Notes: generated by a model not told the origin, from the sequence alone. A stretch of DNA of 64,000 nt from JAYKGU01 sp035285585 (GCA_035285585.1 JAYKGU010000164.1:1-64000); one strand, 5' to 3'; positions 41,399 through 50,577 are shown, counted from the first letter of the stretch. Program-made: numbers and translations.

Positions 41399-43858
41399 TC
41401 AAGGGGTTTTCTTGGGCATGTTTTGTCCCGTTGGTGCCGAAATAGTCTCCCGCTTCAACTGTTTGAGATAGTGCTGCATCACCCCATAAAACATGAGGGC
41501 AGCGGCAATAATTCCTCCCGTCAGCGCGAGCCAGTTTGTCCGCAGGACACGACGGAGCTGGCTGGGCAGGTCGCTAGCAGCCAGATGCTTCCGTTCGGGG
41601 GCGTTTTGCAAAGACTCAACCTGGTAGGCGTTCACGTTCGTGGGATCGGCAGCAGTGGGGGGCGCACTAATCAGGATGGTGTCACCTTCAAGCTGGTGGA
41701 AGAGGGCATCCTGGCTGAACAGCGTCCGGACTTGATCCAGTCCCTCCTCGGTCTGAGCGGTGAGGGCCAGCAAGACGCGATCGCCCTGCCACGGCGAAAT
41801 AATTTGTTTGATCAAGCCTTCATGATCCGGCAGGGTTTGCAGCGTGCTTTGCTGCCACTGGCGAGAAAAGAGTTTCCTGAGCTTGAACCCCTCAGCATCA
41901 AATACTTCGGGAAAGGGGAAGCGATCGCGGGTGCCGATGCCAACAACGTGGCGATCGCGCTCTTCGCCCTCCGACCAGTCCTCAACGCCATAGACCTGCA
42001 ACTGCACAGCTTCGGCCTTGGTCAGTCGCCCCAGCCGCTCAGAGAATTCCAGCAACAGCAGCAGTTCTGTTGGGGTAGGGTCGGTGGGTACGACCACCGC
42101 TGTGGTGGACAAATCCTGCGGTGCGGCAAACGGATAGCCCGTCCGCAGCAGCTCCAGATCGGGCAGGGTCACCGCCATTTCCCGCTGCAGGTCAAAGCTG
42201 GTGTCGGGGTGGATAGTGCCCCAGAGCTGGTAGTCGGTGGGGCGGCTGCAGGAGCGGCGCTCTCGGGGGTCGAGGCGAAAATTGACCTGAATTTTGGAGT
42301 GGGGGGTGACCTTGTCTTCGGGGATGGTCACGGTGAGGGATTGCTTAACTTCGCCATCAATGACGTCGAGGCGCTGCCCTCCCAGGGGTAGACCATCCAG
42401 TTGCACATCCACCAGGGAAGTTAGGGGGTTGACCTGGGGGCTGTAGCTGTAGCGCAAAGTAAGACTATTGCCCGGCAGAAACTGGTCATCGGGCAGGGCA
42501 CGAAAGTCAAACACCAGGGCGGGGGAGTGGGAACCTCGCACGGTTACATCTTCGTAGGGCTGGCCCTCTGGGGTGGTCAAATCCGCCAATTGAAACGAAT
42601 TGGCCTCAGGCAAGTATCCGGGCCAGTCCCGCGCTGGGGGCGACGGAACAGGGGTGACCTCATTCACCAAAACGGCGTGTCCGGTGGCGGCTTGCCAATC
42701 CCGCGACTGCGCTAGAAACTGGACCGCCTTGGCCACCCCATCCGGGCCGTTGCCGCTGACCACCAGCACGGGGGCATCGGCGTCGGGGGTGGTGGCTAGC
42801 ATCAAAATTCCCACGTCATCGGCCAGGGCCTTCCCATCCCCGTCCAGGAACTTGCCATTGGCCAGGGCGAAGGGCAGGGTCAGATCCGCCAATTCCGGCT
42901 GTTGGGCTGGAGTGCCCAGAATCACCAGGCGATCGCCCGCTTCCCGGTCTGCCAGGGAGTTGGCCAGGGTGGTCTCCAGGGCACGATAGTCGGCTTCTCG
43001 GCCCAGGGCGCTTTGCAGACGGGCGATCGCCGTTAGCCAATTTGAATCCGTTTCGCTGGGCAGCAGATAGGTAATCTGGTTAGGATTGAGGGCCAGGTTG
43101 TCGAAGATGGGATAGGGATAGCGGCTAAAGTCCAAAGCAACCGGCTGGGGCTGGGTATCAAACACCACCTTGGAGTCGGGCAAAATCTCGCTCCACAGTG
43201 ACGGGTCCAGGGCGTCCTGGGTGCAGGTGGGCGAGTTGTTTTGCAGCCCCGCAATCACCAGCTCGTTATAGTCCTGAATCAGTTCAGGCGGCACGTCGAA
43301 CACAATGTCCCCAATTTCCCCCTGGGGCAAGTTCATCGGCACGCTGCCCACGTGGGTGCCGTTTACCAGCACATTGAGATTGGAGCGGGTGGCGTAGAGG
43401 GCCGCCGAGTGGCGGTAGCGGAGCAGCACCTTCACATTCTTAGGCTGCCAGTTGCGGGGGCGGGTGAACCAGAGCCTTGCCTCGTCATAAATACCCTCCA
43501 GCCGCAGCCGATTTTCCACCACAGGACTGCGGTTAAACTCCAGCACATACTGGGCCGAAGGAATGGGCTGCACCACGGGGGCAGCGGGTAGCCCCTCAGG
43601 AATGACCGTTCCTTCCCCCAACCCTGGGCTGGTTGTCGGGGCGTCTGGTGCTGGGGTGCTCTGCTCAGGAAGGATGGGGTCGGATGGCTCATTCTGGGCA
43701 TAGCCCCTGGGCAGGCTAACCCCCATCAAAAGGGTGGCGGTGAGGGAGGCGATCGCCAGATAAGCCCGCAGTGGCTTCCGGTGAGATCGGGGTCGGCGGG
43801 TAGATGGGGGGATGGGGGGATGGGGGGATGGGGTTTGAGGCTGATGCGGAGTCGGCAT
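41399..43858 (-). CDS. bcsB: Cellulose synthase BcsB-like periplasmic subunit
   Basis: An 819-residue protein with a signal or anchor helix (AYLAIASLTATLLMGVSL), a Pro-rich linker and the long BcsB-type body of repeated carbohydrate-binding-like and flavodoxin-like modules: ARLWFTRPRNWQPKNVKVLLRY, NVLVNGTHVGSVPM, ELIQDYNELVIAGLQNN, NFRLDPRERRSCSRP. A single C-terminal membrane helix (LALTGGIIAAALMFYGVM) anchors it to the inner membrane, as BcsB's does to BcsA. The N-terminal Pro-rich part lies over four GATGGGGG units, so it may be a recent addition. The gene precedes bcsA by 234 bases that hold two repeats. ATG chosen six codons after a TTG. Confidence 0.85.
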   Translation of the reverse strand: MPTPHQPQTPSPHPPIPPSTRRPRSHRKPLRAYLAIASLTATLLMGVSLPRGYAQNEPSDPILPEQSTPAPDAPTTSPGLGEGTVIPEGLPAAPVVQPIPSAQYVLEFNRSPVVENRLRLEGIYDEARLWFTRPRNWQPKNVKVLLRYRHSAALYATRSNLNVLVNGTHVGSVPMNLPQGEIGDIVFDVPPELIQDYNELVIAGLQNNSPTCTQDALDPSLWSEILPDSKVVFDTQPQPVALDFSRYPYPIFDNLALNPNQITYLLPSETDSNWLTAIARLQSALGREADYRALETTLANSLADREAGDRLVILGTPAQQPELADLTLPFALANGKFLDGDGKALADDVGILMLATTPDADAPVLVVSGNGPDGVAKAVQFLAQSRDWQAATGHAVLVNEVTPVPSPPARDWPGYLPEANSFQLADLTTPEGQPYEDVTVRGSHSPALVFDFRALPDDQFLPGNSLTLRYSYSPQVNPLTSLVDVQLDGLPLGGQRLDVIDGEVKQSLTVTIPEDKVTPHSKIQVNFRLDPRERRSCSRPTDYQLWGTIHPDTSFDLQREMAVTLPDLELLRTGYPFAAPQDLSTTAVVVPTDPTPTELLLLLEFSERLGRLTKAEAVQLQVYGVEDWSEGEERDRHVVGIGTRDRFPFPEVFDAEGFKLRKLFSRQWQQSTLQTLPDHEGLIKQIISPWQGDRVLLALTAQTEEGLDQVRTLFSQDALFHQLEGDTILISAPPTAADPTNVNAYQVESLQNAPERKHLAASDLPSQLRRVLRTNWLALTGGIIAAALMFYGVMQHYLKQLKRETISAPTGQNMPKKTP
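43803..43833 (-). repeat. Four tandem GATGGGGG units coding the bcsB N-terminus
   Basis: Three full and one partial 8-bp unit, read on the minus strand as CCCCATCC and translated PSPHPPIPPS. Variable tract length could shift the frame or alter the linker. Confidence 0.8.
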
Positions 43859-44000
43859 GGTGACGTGTGAACTCAATGGGTAAACCGGGTGTGGACATTG
43901 GGTAGACGAATTTGGGGACTGGGAAGGATGGTGGAGGCCATTGGGGAAGACGCACCCAGTTAATTTCTATAAGGGGAGTATTTGCCTACTCCTCTCTTCT

Positions 44001-46301
44001 TCAGTAGCGCTCCCAATCCGGCTGAAATCCTCGCCGCCGCAGTACGTCGATGCGCAGTCGGCGGATGCGCTGCTCCAGGGCCGTATGGTCTGAGCCAGTG
44101 CTCTCCAGGTCGTCCTGCAGTTCGCGAAGCTGGGCCAGGGCCGTCAGGGGGCGGTTTTGAGCCGCTGAGAGTTCGGCCAGGGCGCGGCGCGCCTCCCAAT
44201 TATTGGGTTGGGCGGTGACGACGGTGGTGTATAGCTGGACGGCTTCGGCATAGCGGCGCTGCTGGAAGCGCACCCCCGCCAGGGCGGCGATCGCGTCCAG
44301 GTTTTCAGGCTGCCGTTCGAGAATGGCCTCATAGGCGGCGATCGCCTGGTCGAGATCCCCAATGGTCTGGGCAAATTCTCCCTGGATAAAGTACGCCCCG
44401 ATGTCATCAGGATTGGCGGCCAGGAGCTGGTTCACCCGATTCTGGGCGGCAGTGGGGTCGCGATCGGCCAGCACCTGAATTAGCCGACGGTTGACCCCCA
44501 CGTCGGTGCTGTTGACTGCCAGCAAGGCTTCATACACCGCCTCCCGCTGGGGATTGGGCGGCAGCACCGCCAGCAGGCGGTAGAGGGACGGGGGCGGCGC
44601 TTGCAGAGATTGGGTAGCCAACCACTGATCCAGCACCTGTTCCGCCTCTGCCTGGGTAATGGTTTCTGTCTGGTAAGCGACGCTGGCCCACCCCAGACGC
44701 ACTGCGGGATCGTTGGGGTTGCGCCGCAGCAGTTGCTCGTAAACCAGCAGGGCTTCGTCTAACTGATTTTGGGCGATGCGCACCCCCGCCAGCCCTTCCA
44801 GGGCATCGTTGACGGTGGTGGGAGAAGCGGCCTGGTCGATCAGGGTGGTGTAGCGATCCACGCTGGCCTGCCAGTTGCCCTCGCGCCGATCCAGATCCGC
44901 CAGCAGCAAATCCACCAGGGGGTCGGTGCTGCCGCGATCGCTGGCGGCGTAGACGGCCAGAGCCTGACGGGCCAGGTCGTACTCCCGGCGCTCGGCGTAG
45001 ATCTGGGCAATGCGGACATGCAAAAAGGGTGCATCCACTCCGGCGTCCACCAGGTCCTGGTAAATGGGCAGCAGAGAACTGTCCGGTGGGTCCAGCCGGA
45101 TGAGGGCATTGGCCAGCAGTCGCTGCTCAATGGGGGCATCGGGCAGGGGTTGGGTGGCCGCCCGCAGCTGCTGCTGAAGCTGGGAGCGGGACAGTTCCCC
45201 CAACTGCCAGGCGGCCACAGCGGTTTTGACAGTGAGGCTGGCGGTGGGCTGTTCTTCAGCCAGTTGGCGATAGAGGCGCAGGGCTTCGGCCCGGTAGGCA
45301 GGTGATTCGCTCAATACATCCGCCACTTCTGTCATTAACCCAACGGAGGGAGCAGCGGTTTGGGTGAGGGCACGCTGGTAGAGGGCGCTGGCCTCGTCGT
45401 ACAGAGTGTCGTTGCGATCGCGACGGGCAATGGCACTCAGGGCACGGGCCAGGGGGAGGATGGCCGATTCATCGTTTCGCAGGGGGGCCAGGGTGGCGAT
45501 CGCCTCATCCGGCTGCTGATTGGCGTGGTAGGCCACCGCCAGGGCTGAACGGATTTGAACTGCCTGACTAGCGGACAGGTTGGCGGTAGCGAGCCGCGTG
45601 GCTAACACCTGCACTGCCATCGCGGTCTGTCCCGTTTCCTGAAGCGCCAGGGCATAGGCGGTCACCGCGTCATTGGGAATCTGACCGACCCGCTCAAACA
45701 GGGCCAGCCCCTGGGCATAATCGCCGCTGTAAGTATAGGCCTGGGCGGCACCGATGAGCACACTGGTGGAAGGGGCAGTGGCCAGCAACCGCTCATAGTC
45801 CATCAGCGCCTCCCCAAACCGCCCCTGGTAAGACAGCAGTAAGGCCCGCTGGGCACGGGCCTCGGAATTGTCTGGCTCCAGCTCGATCAGGGCGTTCAGG
45901 GCCTGAATACCCTGGGCCTGCCATTCGGGACGATAGCCTCCCAGCAGCCCCACCCCTGCCAGAGCCGTGGAATTGTTGGGGGCCTGGGCCAGCACCTGCT
46001 GATAGGTTTGCCAGGCGTTGTCATCCTGCCCGGCCCGCTGATAGGCGATCGCCAACCCCAACCGGGCACTCAAATCATTGGCATCCTGCTGCAGAGCACG
46101 GCGGAAGGCGTCAATGGCATCGTTGACCCAGCCCCGCTCCAGTAGTTCATACCCGCGATTGGCGGCGGCGGTTTGGGCATAGCCAGCCATTCCCCCCACC
46201 GTGCCCATCAAGCAGATTGAAAGACTCACTGAACTCAGCCAGAGCAAGATCCGGCAGCCCAACGCCAGCCACCGCCGGTTTACCACCATCCACTGGGTCA
46301 T
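44001..46301 (-). CDS. Tetratricopeptide-repeat periplasmic protein, BcsC-like scaffold part
   Basis: A 766-residue protein made of a signal peptide (residues 11-43, ending GYAQTAAA) and about fifteen TPR-like helical pairs, for example RGYELLERGWVNDAIDAFRR, LGLAIAYQRAGQDDNAWQTY and GEFAQTIGDLDQAIAAYEAI. It has no C-terminal beta-barrel: the last residues are still helical (LEQRIRRLRIDVLRRRG). In BcsC one protein carries TPRs and a barrel; here the TPR half is separate and is joined by a 1-base TAATG overlap to the barrel gene upstream, implying translational coupling. Predicted to span the periplasm and bind the barrel and BcsB. Confidence 0.8.
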   Translation of the reverse strand: MTQWMVVNRRWLALGCRILLWLSSVSLSICLMGTVGGMAGYAQTAAANRGYELLERGWVNDAIDAFRRALQQDANDLSARLGLAIAYQRAGQDDNAWQTYQQVLAQAPNNSTALAGVGLLGGYRPEWQAQGIQALNALIELEPDNSEARAQRALLLSYQGRFGEALMDYERLLATAPSTSVLIGAAQAYTYSGDYAQGLALFERVGQIPNDAVTAYALALQETGQTAMAVQVLATRLATANLSASQAVQIRSALAVAYHANQQPDEAIATLAPLRNDESAILPLARALSAIARRDRNDTLYDEASALYQRALTQTAAPSVGLMTEVADVLSESPAYRAEALRLYRQLAEEQPTASLTVKTAVAAWQLGELSRSQLQQQLRAATQPLPDAPIEQRLLANALIRLDPPDSSLLPIYQDLVDAGVDAPFLHVRIAQIYAERREYDLARQALAVYAASDRGSTDPLVDLLLADLDRREGNWQASVDRYTTLIDQAASPTTVNDALEGLAGVRIAQNQLDEALLVYEQLLRRNPNDPAVRLGWASVAYQTETITQAEAEQVLDQWLATQSLQAPPPSLYRLLAVLPPNPQREAVYEALLAVNSTDVGVNRRLIQVLADRDPTAAQNRVNQLLAANPDDIGAYFIQGEFAQTIGDLDQAIAAYEAILERQPENLDAIAALAGVRFQQRRYAEAVQLYTTVVTAQPNNWEARRALAELSAAQNRPLTALAQLRELQDDLESTGSDHTALEQRIRRLRIDVLRRRGFQPDWERY

Positions 46302-48760
46302 TAAAAGATCCTCCTGAAGTCTGAATTGTCGAAGTCGGCCCGAATTCTGAGTCCGGCCACGGTTTCGGAAAATCCGTCCCGCTGCTGGAGCATCACCCCA
46401 AATCGCAAATTGCGCGTTAGCCGGATGTCGTAGAACAGCTCCAGCACGTCGGGAACGGGGTCGCCATTGTCTCGGCGGAGGCTGTTATTGGAAAGCTGCC
46501 GCCCGTAACCCAGCCCCAGACGATCGTCCGGCAGAAACAGGTCCAGCAGGTTGAAGCCAAAGCTAAAGGTGGTGCCCCCCTCGTCCAGGTCCAGGTTGTT
46601 GTACCGGCCAAAGCGGGCAAACAGGCCCATGTTGAGGTCGGGAATGAAGACCTCCCCGTTGAGGCCAAAGGCTTCTTCGCGATCGCCCGGTCGCAGCCCA
46701 AAATTGCCGCCCCCCCGGTTGAACTGGAAGATTTCCCGGAAGCCATCGTCCTCCCCCTCGTCTTCCGCCGTCACGTAGGTGGCCCGTAGAATGGCGGTAC
46801 CAGCCCGCAGGGCCATTTCCCCAGCAAAGCCATCCAGCTCAAAGTCGCCCAGGTCACGGGTGGAGGAGAAGGTGGCGGCCCGGAAGGAGACGAAGTCCGT
46901 AGGGTCAAACCGCACCAACAGCCCCGGACGGGAGGCAATCCCACTGGCACTTAAAGCCGGGTTGGTTTGAAACACTGAGTTGAAAAAGTGGGTGACCGCG
47001 TCTTTGGCAAAGCTGTTGCGGTCAAAGTAGGAAGTGAGGTCCATCAAACCCACGGTAAATCTCAGGTTGGGATAGTCGGGCAGGGACGCCGTGAGGTATA
47101 GCTCGTTCAGGCTTAACCCCTCTTCCCGCGAGTCGGAGAAGGCGTTGCCGCCGGTCAAGTCCACCGTGGCCCCGGCAATCAGCGACGGACTGATGATTTG
47201 GGTTACCGTCACCCGTCCCCGTGCGGAGGAATCGTCCCCTTCCAGCAGGTAAGCGGCCTGGGTTTTGATTTCTGGGTTGTAGAAGGTGTCGTCTTCGGGG
47301 GTTTCCCCAGGAGATTCCTCTGGCGTCGGCTCGGCTGGGAGCGGCTCGCCTTCCTGGCCGGGGTCTGGGGTCTGGCTGAGGAGCAGGGCTGCGGATGGTG
47401 CCGGGTTGGGGCGATCGCCCACCGATACGGGCAGGCTCAACTGGTCAGCGGGATGGGCGGCGACCCACTCCAGCGGCAGAGAGGCGGTTGCTGACAATGG
47501 TGCACCATCGGCATGGCTGGTCAAATCTGCGATCGCCCCAACCTCCAGCGGCAGCACCCCAGGATCTATCGCTGCGGCGGGGGGGGCAAGGTCAGGGAAG
47601 GACTGCACCGCCAGGTCGGGAATATCGATGGGGGCGATCGCCACCACCGTTTCCCAGTGCTCCAGCCCCAGGGATGCCTGCCGCCGCTGTTCGCCCTGGT
47701 CAATCAGCAGGCTGGCAGCGTAGGGGTCGAAGCGATCGCGTTCTGAAAAGCTCGATAGTTGGGGAATCAGCCACGCCAGATTTTCTTGAGCCAGTAATGC
47801 CGGATCATCCCAATTGGTCTCATCCCAGGCAGGCGGCGGCCCGCTGCTGTCCACCAGATCCCAATCCGCCAGATCCCAATCCACCAGATCCCAATCCGCA
47901 ATCCAATCTGCGGCGGCACCAGTGCCGTTCCCTTGCGGGACGCCCTCGGCTAAAACCGTCCCATTGGGCGCATCCCCGCCCAGGGTCGGCATGGGAGCGA
48001 TGGCGTCCGGATGAGGGTCGGTGTTCAGGAAGGGCCAAATGGGGGCGATACTTGCTTCGCACGGGCAAACCAGCGCCCCATCTGCTAACTCCCCTGAGAG
48101 TGGCTCGGCTGAAAACGCCTCCATTGAAAATGGCTCGTCTGGTAATGACTCCGCCAGGAAGGGTTCGGTTGAAAACGGTTCAGATGGAAGCTGGGCCGCC
48201 GGAATTTGAATGGTCGCGACATCAGCCGCCTGATCGGTCGGTTCGACTAGCAGGCTGAGGGTGGAAGGATGAACTCCAACCGCCTCCCCACGGGGGGCTG
48301 GCTTTGACACCAGCCACTCCAGGCCATCTTCCTTTAAAACTGCTTCATCATCGACGATCCAATCCATTGGAAGGTCGGCGCGATCGCCCGTTTCCCCAGG
48401 GGGATCTGCATAGCCCACCCAGCAGGCATCGTCCTCCTCCCCATCGCTTGCTAAACACCAGTCCGGATCGGCTTCCACGGCCCAGTCCTGATAATTAAGG
48501 CGGGGTTGCTCCACATCCTCCCAGGCATCGGCTGGCTGAGCACCTGCCCCAGGGGGACTCTCCTCCAGGAGAAAGCCCTTTTCGTCGGCGTGGGCCGGAG
48601 CCATCAAGAAACCGTTGCTGACGCCTACTAGAATGACGCCAGTAGCTGTAATCGCGTTGCTCGAAGTAAGGTGGGAATAAGATTTTCGGGCAGTTGGAAT
48701 GATGGTTCGCAAAGTCTGACGATTAGTCTTTGCAACTAAATAATTCGGGGTAGAACTCAT
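46301..48760 (-). CDS. Outer-membrane beta-barrel protein with acidic low-complexity N-terminal half
   Basis: An 819-residue protein. A long signal-like segment (TGVILVGVSNGFLMAPAHA, residues 40-58) is followed by a 430-residue region very rich in Asp, Glu, Pro, Ala and Trp, with repeats such as SEPFSTEPF, LPDEPFSMEAF and DWDLVDWDLADWDLVD. Residues 491-819 look like an outer-membrane barrel of alternating strands ending in the C-terminal phenylalanine signature (DFRRIF). OprB-like and alginate-export porin resemblance is only general. Context (TPR, BcsB and BcsA downstream) makes it the likely export channel of the polysaccharide. The unusual N-terminal half may sit in the periplasm. Confidence 0.7.
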   Translation of the reverse strand: MSSTPNYLVAKTNRQTLRTIIPTARKSYSHLTSSNAITATGVILVGVSNGFLMAPAHADEKGFLLEESPPGAGAQPADAWEDVEQPRLNYQDWAVEADPDWCLASDGEEDDACWVGYADPPGETGDRADLPMDWIVDDEAVLKEDGLEWLVSKPAPRGEAVGVHPSTLSLLVEPTDQAADVATIQIPAAQLPSEPFSTEPFLAESLPDEPFSMEAFSAEPLSGELADGALVCPCEASIAPIWPFLNTDPHPDAIAPMPTLGGDAPNGTVLAEGVPQGNGTGAAADWIADWDLVDWDLADWDLVDSSGPPPAWDETNWDDPALLAQENLAWLIPQLSSFSERDRFDPYAASLLIDQGEQRRQASLGLEHWETVVAIAPIDIPDLAVQSFPDLAPPAAAIDPGVLPLEVGAIADLTSHADGAPLSATASLPLEWVAAHPADQLSLPVSVGDRPNPAPSAALLLSQTPDPGQEGEPLPAEPTPEESPGETPEDDTFYNPEIKTQAAYLLEGDDSSARGRVTVTQIISPSLIAGATVDLTGGNAFSDSREEGLSLNELYLTASLPDYPNLRFTVGLMDLTSYFDRNSFAKDAVTHFFNSVFQTNPALSASGIASRPGLLVRFDPTDFVSFRAATFSSTRDLGDFELDGFAGEMALRAGTAILRATYVTAEDEGEDDGFREIFQFNRGGGNFGLRPGDREEAFGLNGEVFIPDLNMGLFARFGRYNNLDLDEGGTTFSFGFNLLDLFLPDDRLGLGYGRQLSNNSLRRDNGDPVPDVLELFYDIRLTRNLRFGVMLQQRDGFSETVAGLRIRADFDNSDFRRIF
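47848..47905 (-). repeat. 15-bp tandem units coding Trp/Asp repeats
   Basis: Three to four copies of CAGATCCCAATCCGC on the plus strand give the DWDLxDWDLxDWDL sequence of the barrel protein when read on the minus strand. Confidence 0.75.
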
Positions 48761-48982
48761 AGGATGATCCGAATGGGGGCGCTTCTATACGTAGGAAAGT
48801 CGTATGTCGATGGGTGGTAGAAGCCCTGGCAATCGGTAATCTTGAGCAGATATTCGGGACGCTTGATACAAATTCCGTCTAAAATTTCGTTTGCTTTAGA
48901 GGTTGCATCAAAAATATGAAGTTAAGCAAAAATGCTAGATAGGGTTGCCCACTGGGGTACACAGCGGAGATGCACCGTTGGC

Positions 48983-49015
48983 TAACTTCACAACCAACTG
49001 AATTTTGTGAAGTTA
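48983..49015. promoter_or_regulatory. 11-bp inverted repeat, possible operator of the polysaccharide locus
   Basis: TAACTTCACAA and TTGTGAAGTTA are exact inverted repeats with 11 bases between. A further half-site, ATGAAGTTAAG, lies near 48916-48926. The arms contain TGTGA, as CRP-type sites do, but the spacing differs from TGTGA-N6-TCACA. It is about 225-255 bases upstream of the barrel gene start. Confidence 0.45.
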
Positions 49016-49264
49016 ACTTTGAAATAGCTGCGATGACACCTCTCGCAGGTCGGTTGATAAACCCTGATCGAAGTATCCTTGACTGAGAATTAAACCCTGA
49101 CCCATCAAAGCTGAAGAAATTGTCAAGCTGGACAGATCTCTATGTATTTATAGTGCAATTCTCCAAGTAATCCCCATAAAGACAGATGAAGCTTCCGTAA
49201 AAAAACGGTGCGTGCTCTCTTCCTAAAGAATTTCGGTGTCTGGCCATAAATTAAAGTAGTCGGG

Positions 49265-49336
49265 TAAAGTAGTCGGGGTTCATCCCGTGGGGTGCGCCCC
49301 CCGACGATAGCTTCGTTTACTTGTGGTCGCCTACTT
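49265..49336 (+). repeat. TAAAGTAG element with GGGGTGCGCCCCCCGACGATAG core, copy 1
   Basis: Ends in GTCGCCTACTTG, with a core GTGGGGTGCGCCCCCCGACG followed by ATAGCTTCGTTTACTT. A near-copy is at 49578-49637 and a decayed one at 63630-63709. Confidence 0.65.
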
Positions 49337-49577
49337 GCTTGAATGCAGTTTTGCAGTGCCAATTCATTTCAAAATACTTACTGACCAGCCGCTGTTTCTC
49401 TGTAAGGTTAACCAGGCTGATTCTGTTCTAATGGTTCCATTTCCTACTTTTAGCCATTTCGCCCTCATCCCAAACTTCTCTCCTGCTCTGGAAGAGGAGC
49501 TTTGAAACAATGGCCCACTGGCGATCGCTGTGTTTATTTGGGGCTACCTGCTGCCCTGGATTCCTAACTGGACATCA

Positions 49578-49637
49578 ATAAAGCAGGTGGGGTGCGCCCT
49601 CCGACGATAGCCTCGTTTATTTATGGCTACCTACTTA
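49578..49637 (+). repeat. TAAAGCAG element, GGGGTGCGCCC core, copy 2
   Basis: GTGGGGTGCGCCCTCCGACG then ATAGCCTCGTTTATTTATGG then CTACCTACTTA. Shares about 50 bases with the copy at 49265-49336. Confidence 0.65.
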
Positions 49638-49664
49638 TTTCGGTTCCCCTACATTGCAAGCTTC

Positions 49665-49755
49665 TAAGTAGAACTGCATTGAAAAACGAAGGTTAGAAAG
49701 CCGGAGGTGCGCCCCCGGTTTTCTAACGTGAATTTAATTGCGCTGACCTAACTTA
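49665..49755 (+). repeat. TAAGTAG-family element with GTTAGAAA..TTTTCTAAC stem, copy 2
   Basis: TAAGTAGAACTGCATTGAAA at the left and TGACCTAACTTA at the right, with GGTTAGAAAGCCGG and CCGGTTTTCTAAC forming the inner stem. Inverse of 41284-41388. Confidence 0.85.
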
Positions 49756-49782
49756 TCCATTTGCTTTTATTTATTTAACGTC

Positions 49783-50514
49783 ATGCTGAACTGCCGTTCT
49801 GTGCTCTGCCTGGGGCTGTTTCTGCTGGGTAGCCTGGTAGCGAGCTGCCGTCGAGTCCCCCTGCTCAACCGTCCAGTGGATGCAAAATTTAGTATCCAGG
49901 TAGAACCAGCCGATGAACCCGGTGTCTATGAGCTATCAGGGCAGGTTACCCTACCCGCGCAGACCCAACTCACAGTGGCCGCCGTACGCTATTTGCCTGT
50001 TGCTGAAACGGCAGCACCGGGAACAGTTCAAAATGAGACTTACGCAATTCTGGATTATGCCGAAGCCGAGGTTAATCCCCAGGGGTGGCGATCGCAACTC
50101 AACCTCTGGGAAATAGCTCCGGATGGCACTTTTCAGGAGAGCTGGCAGCAACACCAGCAACGGCTCCAGCTCCAGGTGACCCCCCACGAGCAGGTCTTGT
50201 TTCTGGCGATTCTAACCCCCTCTGAAACCCTACCCCGCCTGGAAGATCAGTTAGATCAGGTGAACCTGGCCTTTCCCCGTGACCAGGTACGCTACACCTT
50301 GAGCGGCGATCGCTACATTCAGGTCAGCCAGGTCAAGGAAATTCCCCTACCCACCGGGCGCACGGCACCGCCCCCCCCCGACCCTCTGGCCGTTAATGGC
50401 GGCTGGGGAGAACGGTATTTGTTGGTGGATGAGCCACCCAACCCCATCTCTCTGGAGTTCCCGGATGAGCGCCGCACCAGTGCACCGCGATCGCCCGACG
50501 AAATTTTGCGGTAA
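49783..50514 (+). CDS. Lipoprotein of unknown function
   Basis: A 243-residue protein with a lipobox LVASC (cysteine near residue 22). The mature part is beta-rich with YELSGQVTLPAQTQLTVAAVRY, QVLFLAILTPSETLPRLEDQL and RYLLVDEPPNPISLEFPDE; it looks like one or two immunoglobulin-like or beta-sandwich modules. It diverges from the barrel gene across the 1-kb regulatory region and may share its regulation, but no family supports a role in polysaccharide export. Confidence 0.65.
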   Translation: MLNCRSVLCLGLFLLGSLVASCRRVPLLNRPVDAKFSIQVEPADEPGVYELSGQVTLPAQTQLTVAAVRYLPVAETAAPGTVQNETYAILDYAEAEVNPQGWRSQLNLWEIAPDGTFQESWQQHQQRLQLQVTPHEQVLFLAILTPSETLPRLEDQLDQVNLAFPRDQVRYTLSGDRYIQVSQVKEIPLPTGRTAPPPPDPLAVNGGWGERYLLVDEPPNPISLEFPDERRTSAPRSPDEILR

Positions 50515-50577
50515 ACACCGACTACTCCAAGGTGCTGAGTTTTTCGATAGATTACGGATGTCAGGACTGCCAGAGAC

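Larger units (their letters stand above)
48761..49782. other. Long gene-free region upstream of the polysaccharide locus
   Basis: About 1 kb without a convincing gene, between the barrel gene (minus strand) and the lipoprotein gene (plus strand). It holds an operator-like inverted repeat at 48983-49015 and three repeat elements (49265-49336, 49578-49637, 49665-49755). Short frames on both strands have no ribosome-binding site or family. Probably regulatory plus repeat DNA. Confidence 0.55.

Noticed and set aside
49123..49362. 79-codon minus-strand frame in the 1-kb region upstream of the polysaccharide locus
   Set aside because: It overlaps a repeat element at 49265-49336 and has no recognisable protein features.
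49323..49505. 60-codon plus-strand frame with a GTG start
   Set aside because: Begins inside a repeat end, lacks a ribosome-binding site, and shows no membrane, signal or domain pattern.
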